Shown here piece after piece: positions 9,236 through 17,549 of a stretch of DNA of 64,000 nt. Made by a program: the position numbers and the translations under genes. Within the stretch, counting starts at the first letter, position 1; each line of letters starts with the position of its first letter. The notes beneath the pieces were generated by a model that saw only the letters and a list, made by a program, of their open reading frames with translations, was not told the DNA's origin and ran no database searches. The stretch is from positions 1,426,001-1,490,000 of the forward strand of contig CAXXWD010000001.1 in the NCBI GenBank assembly GCA_963667595.2, in the 5' to 3' direction. Source of the DNA: JAHJQZ01 sp963667595. Its GTDB lineage: Bacteria; Pseudomonadota; Alphaproteobacteria; Rhizobiales; Devosiaceae.

Positions 9236-10644
9236 AGAACCTCCAGTTCTGGACTAAAACCAAAATCTACAACCCCAGAAAATCGTGTCGTTGGTTCAAC
9301 AGCCACACGGAATACCATTGCGTCTACAATTCTGTGTAAGAGGCGCGCGTTATTACCCACTGTTCCTACACCAGCGTTCAAGAAATAGGCTCCGGGAGCC
9401 AAACGGACGTCGAATGAAAATTTAGCCTTAGCGATTTGACCCCTTTGGACATCATTCAATTTCTTATTCAGTAAGTTGGAGCTTGTACCACCCAACTCGA
9501 AGCCTTGAACGGTGCGAAGAAGAGTTCCGAACCCGACGCTTTCAAAATCTTTCAGAAATTCTACTTTATATTCATAAATATACCGAAAGCCATTCTTCAA
9601 CACGTTCACCTGTCGCCCGTCAAGCGTGGTGATGCGGACATCATGGATCCGCGCGCCGCGGCTCTCATATTCCACCCGGCTGTCGGCGATCAGACTGGGA
9701 TCATACCAACTTTCGTCGTCGCCCTGTGCAGTCGAGGCTGAAACCGTATTCCTCTCGGCGGCCCCATCGGCGTCATCCCGACCATCTCGTTCGACGTCGA
9801 CCGCATCTTCCTTGCGGTCCGGCACCGCCCAGCCATCCATGACCCTGATCTCCTCCCGGATCTGCTTGGCGCTGTCCTCGCTGGCATTCACGAACCTCTG
9901 ATACTGGTTGACCACCGTCTTGGGGCGGCCTTCCATGATCATTTCGCCCCGGTCGAACAGCATGGCGCGGTCGCAGAGCTGAACGATGGCCTGGGCGGCA
10001 TGCGACACGAACAGGATCGTCGCGCCCTTTTCGCGGATATTCTCGATGCGGGCGAAGCACTTGCGCTGGAAGGCTTCGTCGCCGACGGCCAGGGCCTCAT
10101 CGACCACCAGAATGTCGGGATCGATATTGACGGCCACGGCGAAGGCCAGCCGGACATACATACCCGAGGAATAGGTCTTGACCGGCTGATCGATGAATAT
10201 GCCGATATCGGCGAAACGGGCGATGTCGTCGAAGCGGGCATCGGTTTCGGCCTTGGTGAGACCGAGAATGCTGGCGTTGAGATAGACATTCTCGCGCCCG
10301 GTGAAATCCGGGTTGAAACCGGCCCCAAGTTCGAGCAGCGCCGCGATGCGTCCGTTGACTTCGACGGATCCGGAAGACGGACTGAAGGTGCCGCACACGA
10401 TCTGCAAAAGGGTCGACTTGCCGCAGCCGTTACGGCCGATGATTCCCACTGTCTCGCCGCGTCCGATATCGAAGGAGATGCCGTTGAGTGCCGCGAAATC
10501 GCGATAGTACTGCCTGCCCGGCCGGCCAAAAAGGCGCGCAAGGCGAGGCTGGACCATCTGTTTGAGGCGATCCTCGGGCCGCTCGAACATCAGGTAATGC
10601 TTGGTGATGTCGCGGACTCGAATGGCAGGTTTGTCAGAGCACAT
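9232..10644 (-). CDS. wzt: Polysaccharide ABC exporter ATP-binding protein (Wzt type)
   Basis: 470 aa from MCSDKPAIRV. A longer frame begins at 10752, but the start at 10644 overlaps the permease stop by 11 bp, as is usual for this pair. Walker A is GRNGCGKST at residues 70-78, the signature YSSGM lies before Walker B, and ILVVDEALAVGDEAFQRKC is the extended Walker B typical of O-antigen and teichoic acid exporters. After a charged linker, residues ~330-470 form a Wzt C-terminal beta-sandwich (RIHDVRITTLDG, APGAYFLNAGVGT), which in characterised homologues binds the modified glycan end. Cytoplasmic face of the inner membrane; drives export of a lipid-linked polysaccharide. Confidence 0.92.
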   Translation of the reverse strand: MCSDKPAIRVRDITKHYLMFERPEDRLKQMVQPRLARLFGRPGRQYYRDFAALNGISFDIGRGETVGIIGRNGCGKSTLLQIVCGTFSPSSGSVEVNGRIAALLELGAGFNPDFTGRENVYLNASILGLTKAETDARFDDIARFADIGIFIDQPVKTYSSGMYVRLAFAVAVNIDPDILVVDEALAVGDEAFQRKCFARIENIREKGATILFVSHAAQAIVQLCDRAMLFDRGEMIMEGRPKTVVNQYQRFVNASEDSAKQIREEIRVMDGWAVPDRKEDAVDVERDGRDDADGAAERNTVSASTAQGDDESWYDPSLIADSRVEYESRGARIHDVRITTLDGRQVNVLKNGFRYIYEYKVEFLKDFESVGFGTLLRTVQGFELGGTSSNLLNKKLNDVQRGQIAKAKFSFDVRLAPGAYFLNAGVGTVGNNARLLHRIVDAMVFRVAVEPTTRFSGVVDFGFSPELEVL

Positions 10645-11416
10645 CGGCAAAGCCTTTCCGCGTCTTCTGGAACCACCAATAGCCGAGAAAGGCAATGACG
10701 ATCGACAGGAGCGCGTAAAGCCCCAGAGCTGCAAAGTCCGGCAGTTTGCCAAAAACGACGATGTTGTGGATTTGATCGACCGGTACGAAGAGCGGATTGA
10801 GGGCCAACCAGGGGCGTACCCATTCCGGGAGAACGGATGCCGGAAAGAATATCGGTGACGTGAACATCAGTGCCATGGTGATGGTGCCTAGGATCTGGCC
10901 GATATCGCGTACATATGTGCCGAGCGAAGCCAGGAACCACGACAGGCCGAGGATAACAAGGCTAAAGGGCAGGAGCACGACAGGAATGAGCAGTGCTGTC
11001 CAAGGAATACCGCCAAAAACAAGAATGACGGCCACGAGCAGCACGATCAGACTGACCCCGAGATGGAAAAGCGCCGAGCCCAGGGCAACCGGAACAAGCA
11101 GTTCGAGCGGAAACACGATCCTTTTGACGTAGTTGGCATTGGCAATCATCAGCATCGGCGCGCGATTTATTACTTCCGAGAAAAGCTGAAAGACGATGAG
11201 GCCTGAAAAAAGAATGACGGCAAACTCGCCGAACGAAGCCGAGTCGTCCGTGCCGGACCAACGGGATTTGAAGACGAAGCCAAAAACGAAGGTATAGATG
11301 CACAGCATGAATAACGGCGTGAGCATGGACCAAAAAACGCCGAGTATAGAACCTCGGTATCGACTGGCTACATCACGACGAATGAGAGAGAAAAGAAGAA
11401 ATGCAGTCTGTTTCAT
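10634..11416 (-). CDS. wzm: Polysaccharide ABC exporter permease (Wzm, ABC-2 type)
   Basis: 260 aa from MKQTAFLLFSLIRRD. The frame could start ten codons earlier, but AAGG lies just upstream of this ATG. The N-terminal RRDVASRYRGSILGVFWSMLTPL is characteristic of ABC-2 polysaccharide export permeases, followed by about six hydrophobic segments (for example LFMLCIYTFVFGFVF and FAVILFSGLIVFQLF). Inner membrane; works with the Wzt protein encoded 3' of it. Upstream, 36 bp away, lies a methyltransferase gene whose 5' part was removed by an IS3 element, so the original operon was longer. Confidence 0.92.
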   Translation of the reverse strand: MKQTAFLLFSLIRRDVASRYRGSILGVFWSMLTPLFMLCIYTFVFGFVFKSRWSGTDDSASFGEFAVILFSGLIVFQLFSEVINRAPMLMIANANYVKRIVFPLELLVPVALGSALFHLGVSLIVLLVAVILVFGGIPWTALLIPVVLLPFSLVILGLSWFLASLGTYVRDIGQILGTITMALMFTSPIFFPASVLPEWVRPWLALNPLFVPVDQIHNIVVFGKLPDFAALGLYALLSIVIAFLGYWWFQKTRKGFADVL

Positions 11417-11452
11417 TTGGCCTTTGTTTCGGCTAAGACGCCGCAAGCCGTG

Positions 11453-11776
11453 TTATTCCGACCAGAGGGCAATGTTGGACGAGAATGGGCCCAATTTGAG
11501 GCCGCAAAAGGCGACGTGGAACCTGATACCGTTCGGCAGGAAAGCATGTATACGGGACTTGTTGAGAAAGTCCATGTTTTCCGGATGCGTCCAGTAGTCG
11601 AGTTTCGAACCCTTGAGAACGCGTCGAAACAGCGTGGGCAGATAGTGCAGAAGTGGGATGCCGGTATGGTGTTCGACCGGAAACAGACCGTTCGGAACGG
11701 TGATATAGACCCGCTTCGCCACTCTTAACAGCTCCGACAGAGCCTTGGCGCGAGCCTGGTCGTTCCCGAGATGCTC
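11453..11776 (-). pseudogene. Methyltransferase 3' fragment truncated by an IS3-family remnant
   Basis: The last ~107 codons of a class I SAM methyltransferase: EHLGNDQARAKALSELLRVAKRVYITVPNGLFPVEHH, then HYLPTLFRRVL and DYWTHPENMDFLNK. The SAM-binding glycine motif is missing because the coding sequence ends at the TGACCTGAGCCCC terminus of the IS remnant at 11777. Only 36 bp separate it from wzm, so it was probably the first or second gene of the exporter operon. Not expected to be functional. Confidence 0.8.
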
Positions 11777-12180
11777 TGACCTGAGCCCCAACTTCCCTCC
11801 GGCCATTCGGAGAGTCCGAGGGTTGATTAGTGGCCTTATGCGGCCCTGGTTTCCAGTGCCATTTTCCTGGCGAACTCACTGGGCGTGATATTGCCCAGCG
11901 ACGAGTGTGGTCTTTGCCGGTTGTAGTCCTCCTTCCAAAGAGTGATCTGTGCGTGGGCGTCTGCCAATGACGAGAACAGCGTCTTGTTGAGACACTCGTC
12001 ACGAAAGCTGCCGTTGAAGCTCTCGATAAACCCGTTCTGCATGGGTTTTCCCGGCGCGATGTAGTGCCAGTCAATGCCTGTGTCCTGGCTCCACTTCAGG
12101 ATCGCCATCGAGGTGAACTCCGTGCCGTTGTCCGAGACAATGGTCACCGGCTTACCCCGCAGTTCGTCGCAGAGCGACAA
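11777..12180 (-). mobile_element. IS3-family (IS51/IS407-like) remnant, transposase C-terminus
   Basis: The minus-strand frame 11836-12177 encodes the DDE integrase end: PVTIVSDNGTEFTS, FIESFNGSFRDECLN and EDYNRQRPHSSLG, ending in ALETRAA. The element terminus begins TGACCTGAGCCCC at 11777. The first two thirds of the transposase and the other terminus are missing; homology stops near 12180. The terminus is nearly the same as that of the remnant at 49548, so the two elements are related. Confidence 0.85.
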
Positions 12181-12352
12181 TCAGAAACCGACCCCTCGCT
12201 TGAAAGCGATAATCAACCTGATAACCTTCTTAACGCCGCGACCTGAGAATTTCATCCTGATAGTCGCCGCCGTCTCATCCAAATCGTCGCGCTATACTGA
12301 AGCCGATATTGAGTACCATGTTTATGTAATTCGCTATCGAATGGGAAAGCAC

Positions 12353-13159
12353 ATGCACATACTTCTGACGGGAGCTTCGGGATTCATAGGGACCAATCTG
12401 CTAATCTCGGCCGCGCAAAGTGGTCACACAGTTGTTGCGTTTTCCCGAAATGGCCGCTCCCTGCCAGGCGCTACGACGGTAGTTCAATGGTCGCTTGGAG
12501 ATCCCCTGCCAGAGCATGCACGGCAAAAATTCGATTGCGCGATCCATCTTGCCCACGACTTCAGCGGCATGGAGGGTTCCAAAAGAACCATCGACGGAAC
12601 GCTATCGATCATGGCCGCTCTGCGCGACCTCGGAACGAGACGGCAAGTATTGTTTTCTTCCGTTTCGGCGCACGCCGGTGCGCAGTCCACTTACGGACAA
12701 ACCAAATACACTCTGGAAAAGCTCTGCCGCGACCAATCTGATGTTATCATCGTGCGTCCGGGACTGGTTCTGGGGAACGGCGGAATCTTCGGTCGCATCA
12801 GAAACTGGGTTCGCCGCTATCCGTTTGCTCCCTTGCCGGACGGCGGCCGCGGACAGGTAAGATCAATCGCTATCGAAGAGCTTTGCGAAGATACGCTGAG
12901 AATAGTCACATCTGACAACGTCCCCAAAGAGATGAATCTCTTCGATGAGGACTCACGAACACTACGAAGCCTCGTGAAAGAAGAGGCATACGCAATGGGC
13001 CGTCGCGTCTTAATCATACCGATTCCGTCAGGATTACTATTCGGTGTGTTGCGCACATGCGAAGCTTTGGCACTGAAGCTTCCGGTAACGTCTGACAATC
13101 TTAGCGGTTTTCTTGCCAACCAGTCCGATATACACCAGCCTTCGGCTTGGTATCCGTGA
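12353..13159 (+). CDS. NAD-dependent epimerase/dehydratase (SDR)
   Basis: 268 aa from MHILLTGASGFIGTNLL, an N-terminal NAD(P)-binding glycine motif. GGGA lies about six bases upstream; an ATG four codons earlier is possible. The active-site region reads SSVSAH...YGQTKYTLEKL, which supplies S/T and the Y-x3-K pair. It is shorter than typical sugar epimerases (310-340 aa) and resembles the short extended-SDR proteins found with polyprenyl-linked sugar genes. It is bracketed by two IS3 remnants, and the GtrA/GT2/oxidoreductase genes follow in the same direction, so it was probably contiguous with them before the insertion. Substrate unknown. Confidence 0.8.
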   Translation: MHILLTGASGFIGTNLLISAAQSGHTVVAFSRNGRSLPGATTVVQWSLGDPLPEHARQKFDCAIHLAHDFSGMEGSKRTIDGTLSIMAALRDLGTRRQVLFSSVSAHAGAQSTYGQTKYTLEKLCRDQSDVIIVRPGLVLGNGGIFGRIRNWVRRYPFAPLPDGGRGQVRSIAIEELCEDTLRIVTSDNVPKEMNLFDEDSRTLRSLVKEEAYAMGRRVLIIPIPSGLLFGVLRTCEALALKLPVTSDNLSGFLANQSDIHQPSAWYP

Positions 13160-13204
13160 CGTAAAAAGCGGTCAAAATTCCTTCTCGAGTCGTTGGTAAG
13201 CACG

Positions 13205-13980
13205 CTAGGCTCGCAAGGTCTGGCGGCAGTTGCAGCGCGAGGACTTCGACGTCGCCCGCTACACCGTGGAAAGGCTGATGCGGGAGATGGGCCTGCACGG
13301 CGTTATCCGCAGCAAGTCTCGATCAGAACCACGATCAGCGACAAGGCCGCATCTTGCCCGCTCGACCAGGTCAACCGACAGTTCCATGCGCCGGCGCCGA
13401 GCCGGTTGTGGGTAAGCGATTTCACTTGTGTAGCCACATGGTCCGGGTTCGTCAACGTTGCCGTTCAGCGGGAAAACAGTCCACTGGACTGTTTTCTGAT
13501 CCACCTCACTCATCGACGTTTTCACCCACTGCATCGTCGGATGGCGGGTCAGCAGGACAGCGCATGCCGACTTCGTCTTGGATGCCCTGGAGCAGGCGCT
13601 TCACGATCGGCGTCCCGTTCATCATTCGGACCGCGGTTCTCAATACGTATCTATCAAGTACACTGAGCGTTTCGCCAAGGCCGGGATCGAACCGTCTGTG
13701 GGCAGTGTCGGTGACAGTTACGACAACGCTCTCGCCGAAACGATCAACGGGTTCTATAAGGCAGAGGTGATTCAGCGGCGGGGACCTCGGCGCTCTTTTG
13801 AGGCCGTCGAGTTCGCCACTCTCGAATGGGTCGATTGGTTCAACAACCGCCGCCTGCTCGAGCCGATCGACAATATCTCGCCGGCCGAAGCCGAGCAACG
13901 CTACTACGCCTCTCTGGACGATCAGACCATGGCGGCATGGCTCATATCAACCGGCCTCCCGCAATCCCCGGGGCGGTTCA
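13205..13980 (+). mobile_element. IS3-family element remnant with frameshift and palindromic insertion
   Basis: Pieces of an orfB transposase are readable in succession: QREDFDVARYTVERLMREMGLHGVIR, then after a frame change TTISDKAASCPLDQVNRQF and LWVSDFTCVATWSGFVNVAV. A 47-bp palindromic insertion follows, then FVLDALEQALHDRRPVHHSDRGSQY, VGDSYDNALAETINGFYK and WFNNRRLLEPI. The right terminus CCCCGGGGCGGTTCA ends at 13980. The left end is missing. The transposase stop is also lost, so the frame continues into the next gene. Confidence 0.85.
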
Positions 13981-14000
13981 GAAGGACGAAACAAGATCAC

Positions 14001-14804
14001 ATGGCAGTCACGAGCAAGCTTAGAGACAAGCTATACAACCCTGAACTTCGGGATCTGGGCGTTGACGAAGCCGCTGCGCTTGAAATCCACCGCAAGAGCC
14101 TACAGCAAAAGCCAATGCTACAGTCGGCTTTCAAGGCCTTCTACGAGGATTTGGCAGTGTCCTGTGATAAGTATCTATCGGTTGATGGAATCGAACTCGA
14201 ACTCGGTTCCGGTGCTGGCTTCTTCAAGCAGACGCGACCATGTGTCATCACGTCCGATGTCCGCAAGGCGGATTACATCGATAGGATTATCGATGCCCAG
14301 GACATGGATCTCGAAGATAACTCAGTTCGCTGCATCTACGCCATCAACGTGTTTCACCATCTCCCCGATCCCGCGAAGTTTCTTTCCGAACTCGTTCGCG
14401 TCATCAAGCCGGGTGGTGGTTGTATTTTGATCGAACCGCACAATGGCTTTGGTTCTCGTCTCCTGCATAAGCATCTCCACAAGGATGAAATTTTCGATGT
14501 AAAAGCGCCGTCATGGACGTCGCAATCCATAAACGGACCGATGTCAGGTGCAAATCAGGCCCTGTCCTATATCGTTTTTGAACGGGATAAAGAACTTTTC
14601 GAGCAACTGTTTGGGCAGCATCTCGAGCTCGTCGCCCGTCACTACAGTCTCAATTCGTTGCGTTATCTCGTTTCGGGCGGACTCAATTTCCAACAACTTC
14701 TGCCGTCATGGACCGAGCCGCTTTTACGTGGTCTGGAGCAGCTTGGTTCGCCTCTTGCCCGTCATTGGGCTTTCCATCAGGTGATAGTGTTGAAAAGAAT
14801 ATGA
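14001..14804 (+). CDS. Class I SAM-dependent methyltransferase
   Basis: 267 aa from MAVTSKLRDKLYNPELRDLG. The uninterrupted frame extends back to 13578 through the IS3 transposase remnant, but the element ends at 13980, so the ATG at 14001 is taken as start. Motifs: IELELGSGAGFFKQ (SAM), VRCIYAINVFHHLPDP, RVIKPGGGCILIEPHNG. The stop overlaps the GtrA start (ATGA). It likely methylates a sugar or lipid carrier product made by the downstream genes; that is inferred from context only. Read-through from the transposase frame might produce a chimeric protein if translated. Confidence 0.85.
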   Translation: MAVTSKLRDKLYNPELRDLGVDEAAALEIHRKSLQQKPMLQSAFKAFYEDLAVSCDKYLSVDGIELELGSGAGFFKQTRPCVITSDVRKADYIDRIIDAQDMDLEDNSVRCIYAINVFHHLPDPAKFLSELVRVIKPGGGCILIEPHNGFGSRLLHKHLHKDEIFDVKAPSWTSQSINGPMSGANQALSYIVFERDKELFEQLFGQHLELVARHYSLNSLRYLVSGGLNFQQLLPSWTEPLLRGLEQLGSPLARHWAFHQVIVLKRI

Positions 14805-15211
14805 TTTTTCGTCAGTACGTAAAATTTCTCATAAATGGAGGACTAATTGGTTTGCTTGCCTGGGTAATCCAAATTGTATTATTCCGCATTATCGGCGGAA
14901 GTGACGGGGTGGATTATGCTATTGCATCTTTGATCACGTATGCTGTACTAATATTACTGAATTTCTTTATTCAACGTGCGATTATATTTTCAACCAATGG
15001 GCGCTTCCACAGATTTATTGCTGCTAATATCGGAATTATGTTTTTCGTTTCCGCATTGTCTCCAGTTTGCCGAGAGTTTCTGAATCCGTTTATTGGATCG
15101 GTAATGGCGGACAGTACTGGCTTCATGTTGGCGGCATTTATTGGAGCAACGCCGTCCTTTCTTCTGTCACGGTATTTTGTCTTTTCCGAGAATCTTGGAG
15201 ACAACGCCTAA
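14801..15211 (+). CDS. GtrA family membrane protein
   Basis: 136 aa with four hydrophobic segments (FLINGGLIGLLAWVIQIVLF, YAIASLITYAVLILLNFF, FIAANIGIMFFVSALS, STGFMLAAFIGATPSFLLS). The end SFLLSRYFVF is the usual GtrA ending. GtrA proteins are thought to flip or hold polyprenyl-phosphate sugars in the inner membrane. The ATG overlaps the methyltransferase stop and its TAA shares one base with the next ATG, so it is translated with the GT2 gene. The longer upstream frame (from 14708) is the out-of-frame shadow of the methyltransferase. Confidence 0.88.
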   Translation: MIFRQYVKFLINGGLIGLLAWVIQIVLFRIIGGSDGVDYAIASLITYAVLILLNFFIQRAIIFSTNGRFHRFIAANIGIMFFVSALSPVCREFLNPFIGSVMADSTGFMLAAFIGATPSFLLSRYFVFSENLGDNA

Positions 15212-16161
15212 TGATTATCTGTATTGTTATCCCGGCCATGAACGAAGAAGACGCCATTGGCGAAACGATCCTGGAATATCGGGCGGCATTCCCGGAGGCC
15301 CGTATCGTTGTCGTAAACAACAATTCGACCGATCGAACGGAAGAAATCGCGCGGGCTAAGCTCGATCCGGAACGCGATCTGCTCTTGTCCGAATCCCGCA
15401 AAGGCAAAGGCTACGCAGTCAAGACTGGGCTCTGCCGCCTCGAGGCGGATATTTATGTCATGACTGACGGCGATTCTACCTATCCGGCGGAACATGCGCG
15501 CAAGCTTGTTGACACGCTGTTGGAAACAAGGGCCGACATGATCGTAGGCGACCGAGTTTCGGGAGGAGCCTATTCAGCCCAGAATACGCGCCCGGGTCAC
15601 AACTTAGGAAATCGCGTGTTGACGGTGGTCATTTCCGGGCTGGCGGGAAAGGAATACCGGGACGTGTTTTCCGGACTGAGAATAATGTCTCGTCCCTTTG
15701 TTGGCGCGCTTGACATCAGGTCGTCGGGCTTTCAAGTGGAGACGGAGATCAATCTTGTCGCCGCTTATCTGCGCGCCGACGTAATCGAGACACCGATCTC
15801 GTATCGAGAGCGACCGGAGAATTCGCACTCCAAACTCAATACGTTCCGCGATGGAATGCGGATTGTCAGTTTTGCTGTCGTTAACTGGATCGCCTTCGCG
15901 CCGATGCAGGTATTTGTCATCCTGGCCGTCATTTCGAGTCTGGTAGCGCTATTGCTGGGGTACCGTGTTATCGCAGGCTTTCTCGAAACCGGCTGGCCCT
16001 ACACAACCACGGCGACCATTGCCAGTGGCTCGGGCATCGTAGCCATCCTCTCTCTGTTCTTCGGCATCAGTCTACGTATTTTGGGACGGAATACCAGGCG
16101 ACAGGAAATCGCCAACTTCCTAGAAGAAAAGCGGAAGTGGAATACCCGACTGGACGGATAG
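15211..16161 (+). CDS. GT2 polyprenyl-phosphate glycosyltransferase
   Basis: 316 aa from MIICIVIPAMNEEDAIGETI, a GT2 family A fold start. The catalytic acidic residues are visible in VVNNNSTDRTEEIA and VMTDGDSTYPAEHA, with RPGHNLGNRVLT and FQVETEINL further on, as in dolichyl/polyprenyl-phosphate glucosyl- or mannosyltransferases of the GtrB/DPM class. Two C-terminal membrane helices (MQVFVILAVISSLVALLLG and IASGSGIVAILSLFFGISL) anchor it. It presumably loads a sugar onto undecaprenyl phosphate for translocation by the GtrA protein encoded directly upstream (TAATG junction). Confidence 0.9.
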   Translation: MIICIVIPAMNEEDAIGETILEYRAAFPEARIVVVNNNSTDRTEEIARAKLDPERDLLLSESRKGKGYAVKTGLCRLEADIYVMTDGDSTYPAEHARKLVDTLLETRADMIVGDRVSGGAYSAQNTRPGHNLGNRVLTVVISGLAGKEYRDVFSGLRIMSRPFVGALDIRSSGFQVETEINLVAAYLRADVIETPISYRERPENSHSKLNTFRDGMRIVSFAVVNWIAFAPMQVFVILAVISSLVALLLGYRVIAGFLETGWPYTTTATIASGSGIVAILSLFFGISLRILGRNTRRQEIANFLEEKRKWNTRLDG

Positions 16162-16205
16162 GTTTCGTCGTTCAACGCACATATAGATAGATCATTGCTA
16201 CATTC

Positions 16206-17549
16206 ATGAAAAACAGTGCATTCGATACAGTAATAATTGGTGCCGGGCCAGCAGCGCTTGCAGCAATGGCCGCCATCAACCAAGACATGCGCATTGCGGT
16301 AATCACCGGAGCCGCTGCAGCCGGGCGCATCAACCGACCGGGCTTGATTCATTCCAAAATTGTATCAGTTGCCCGTGAGTGCCGAACCTTGCCAGGCATC
16401 ACGAATGATATGCCGTTCAACGAAAAGACAAAAAGCACAGTATTCGATACGGCGATCATAGGAGGGCTGGCTAACTACTGGGGACAACAATTTGTCCGCT
16501 ACCAGGAAGGGGATCCGTGGCCGCGCCAGACATTTGAAAGCTATCAGGACTATCTGGATGCCTGTGCGTATATCGAGTCCTTGTTTGTCTGTACGCCCGG
16601 ACGAGATTGTCAGGCTCAAGGCTTTCGTCATGCCACCAATTCGGACTATGTATTTCTCGCACCCAATCTTTTGGTCGGAACGCCGACATTTCCAAATGCG
16701 GATTTTCGAGCCATGGAGACGGCTGTTTTGCTCCGAATTTCCGAACTGAATGCGGAGCGATTCGACGGCTCGGTGCTTGGCATCTCCAAGCAAGGTGGAA
16801 CCATCGAAACTAGGCTCGACAGCGGCGAGTGCATCAGATCCGAACGGGTATTGATTGCGGCAGGTGTAGTGGGAAGCCTGCGTTTGGTCATGCGGTCCTG
16901 CCCGGAGGTACACGGCGTTCAATTCGCTGACCACGTACCGCACATGGTCTACTTTCTGCCAAAGCCGGGCGCACTGAGTCTGAAGAGAATTGATGGGCTG
17001 AATCATTTCAATGTTCTGACCGTCGAACAGCAGACGGCAGGCATGACAACGATGTTTGCTTCGCTCTATCGTATGAGCTGCTCTTCCATTGGCTTGATCC
17101 TGGCTTCGTTGGGACTACCTCCAATACTGCCGAGCGTAAGACCACCATGGTTAGTCGACATGATCACCCCCGCACAGATATGGACAAAAAAAACGATTGC
17201 GCGGTACCAGATAGATCGCAACGCCAAAGTAGCCAGATTCAGCGACTATCCCGACAGAAAAACTGATCCCATTTTTCGGGAATTCGTTTCCTTTTTAAGG
17301 AAATTTGGTCTCGTGCTTGCCAGCAGCACCACCGATCCAGGATTCGGATTTCACTTTCACGACGGACGCGTGACGCTGGACAATGCCAATTATCATCCTG
17401 TCAATGCTTTTATACGCGATTACTTCGATGGTGCTGTCCAGGTAGTCGACGCGGCAGCGCTTCCAGAAATTGGCTCGCGTCCCCCGGCGCTCACCTCCAT
17501 GGCAAACGCCTACGCTAGCGTCAAATCACTGCACGCAACAAGCATCTGA
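16206..17549 (+). CDS. FAD-dependent oxidoreductase, GMC-like
   Basis: 447 aa. The FAD-binding motif VIIGAGPAALAAMAA lies at residues 9-23. A GLANYWGQQF segment is typical of GMC-family sugar/alcohol oxidoreductases, and the C-terminal DAAALPEIGSRPPALTSMANAYASVKSL is the second FAD-contact block. It follows the GT2 gene by 45 bp in the same direction. GMC-like enzymes next to an SDR can catalyse two-step oxidation/reduction (epimerisation) of a sugar carried on a lipid; this is an analogy, not shown here. Signal peptide absent, so cytoplasmic. Confidence 0.78.
   Translation: MKNSAFDTVIIGAGPAALAAMAAINQDMRIAVITGAAAAGRINRPGLIHSKIVSVARECRTLPGITNDMPFNEKTKSTVFDTAIIGGLANYWGQQFVRYQEGDPWPRQTFESYQDYLDACAYIESLFVCTPGRDCQAQGFRHATNSDYVFLAPNLLVGTPTFPNADFRAMETAVLLRISELNAERFDGSVLGISKQGGTIETRLDSGECIRSERVLIAAGVVGSLRLVMRSCPEVHGVQFADHVPHMVYFLPKPGALSLKRIDGLNHFNVLTVEQQTAGMTTMFASLYRMSCSSIGLILASLGLPPILPSVRPPWLVDMITPAQIWTKKTIARYQIDRNAKVARFSDYPDRKTDPIFREFVSFLRKFGLVLASSTTDPGFGFHFHDGRVTLDNANYHPVNAFIRDYFDGAVQVVDAAALPEIGSRPPALTSMANAYASVKSLHATSI

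Noticed and set aside
9232..10752. Upstream start of the Wzt gene at 10752
   Set aside because: The extra 36 residues lie inside the permease gene and are atypical; the start at 10644 gives the usual short overlap.
11836..12180. IS3 transposase fragment as a functional gene
   Set aside because: It lacks the N-terminal two thirds of orfB and all of orfA, so it is only a remnant.
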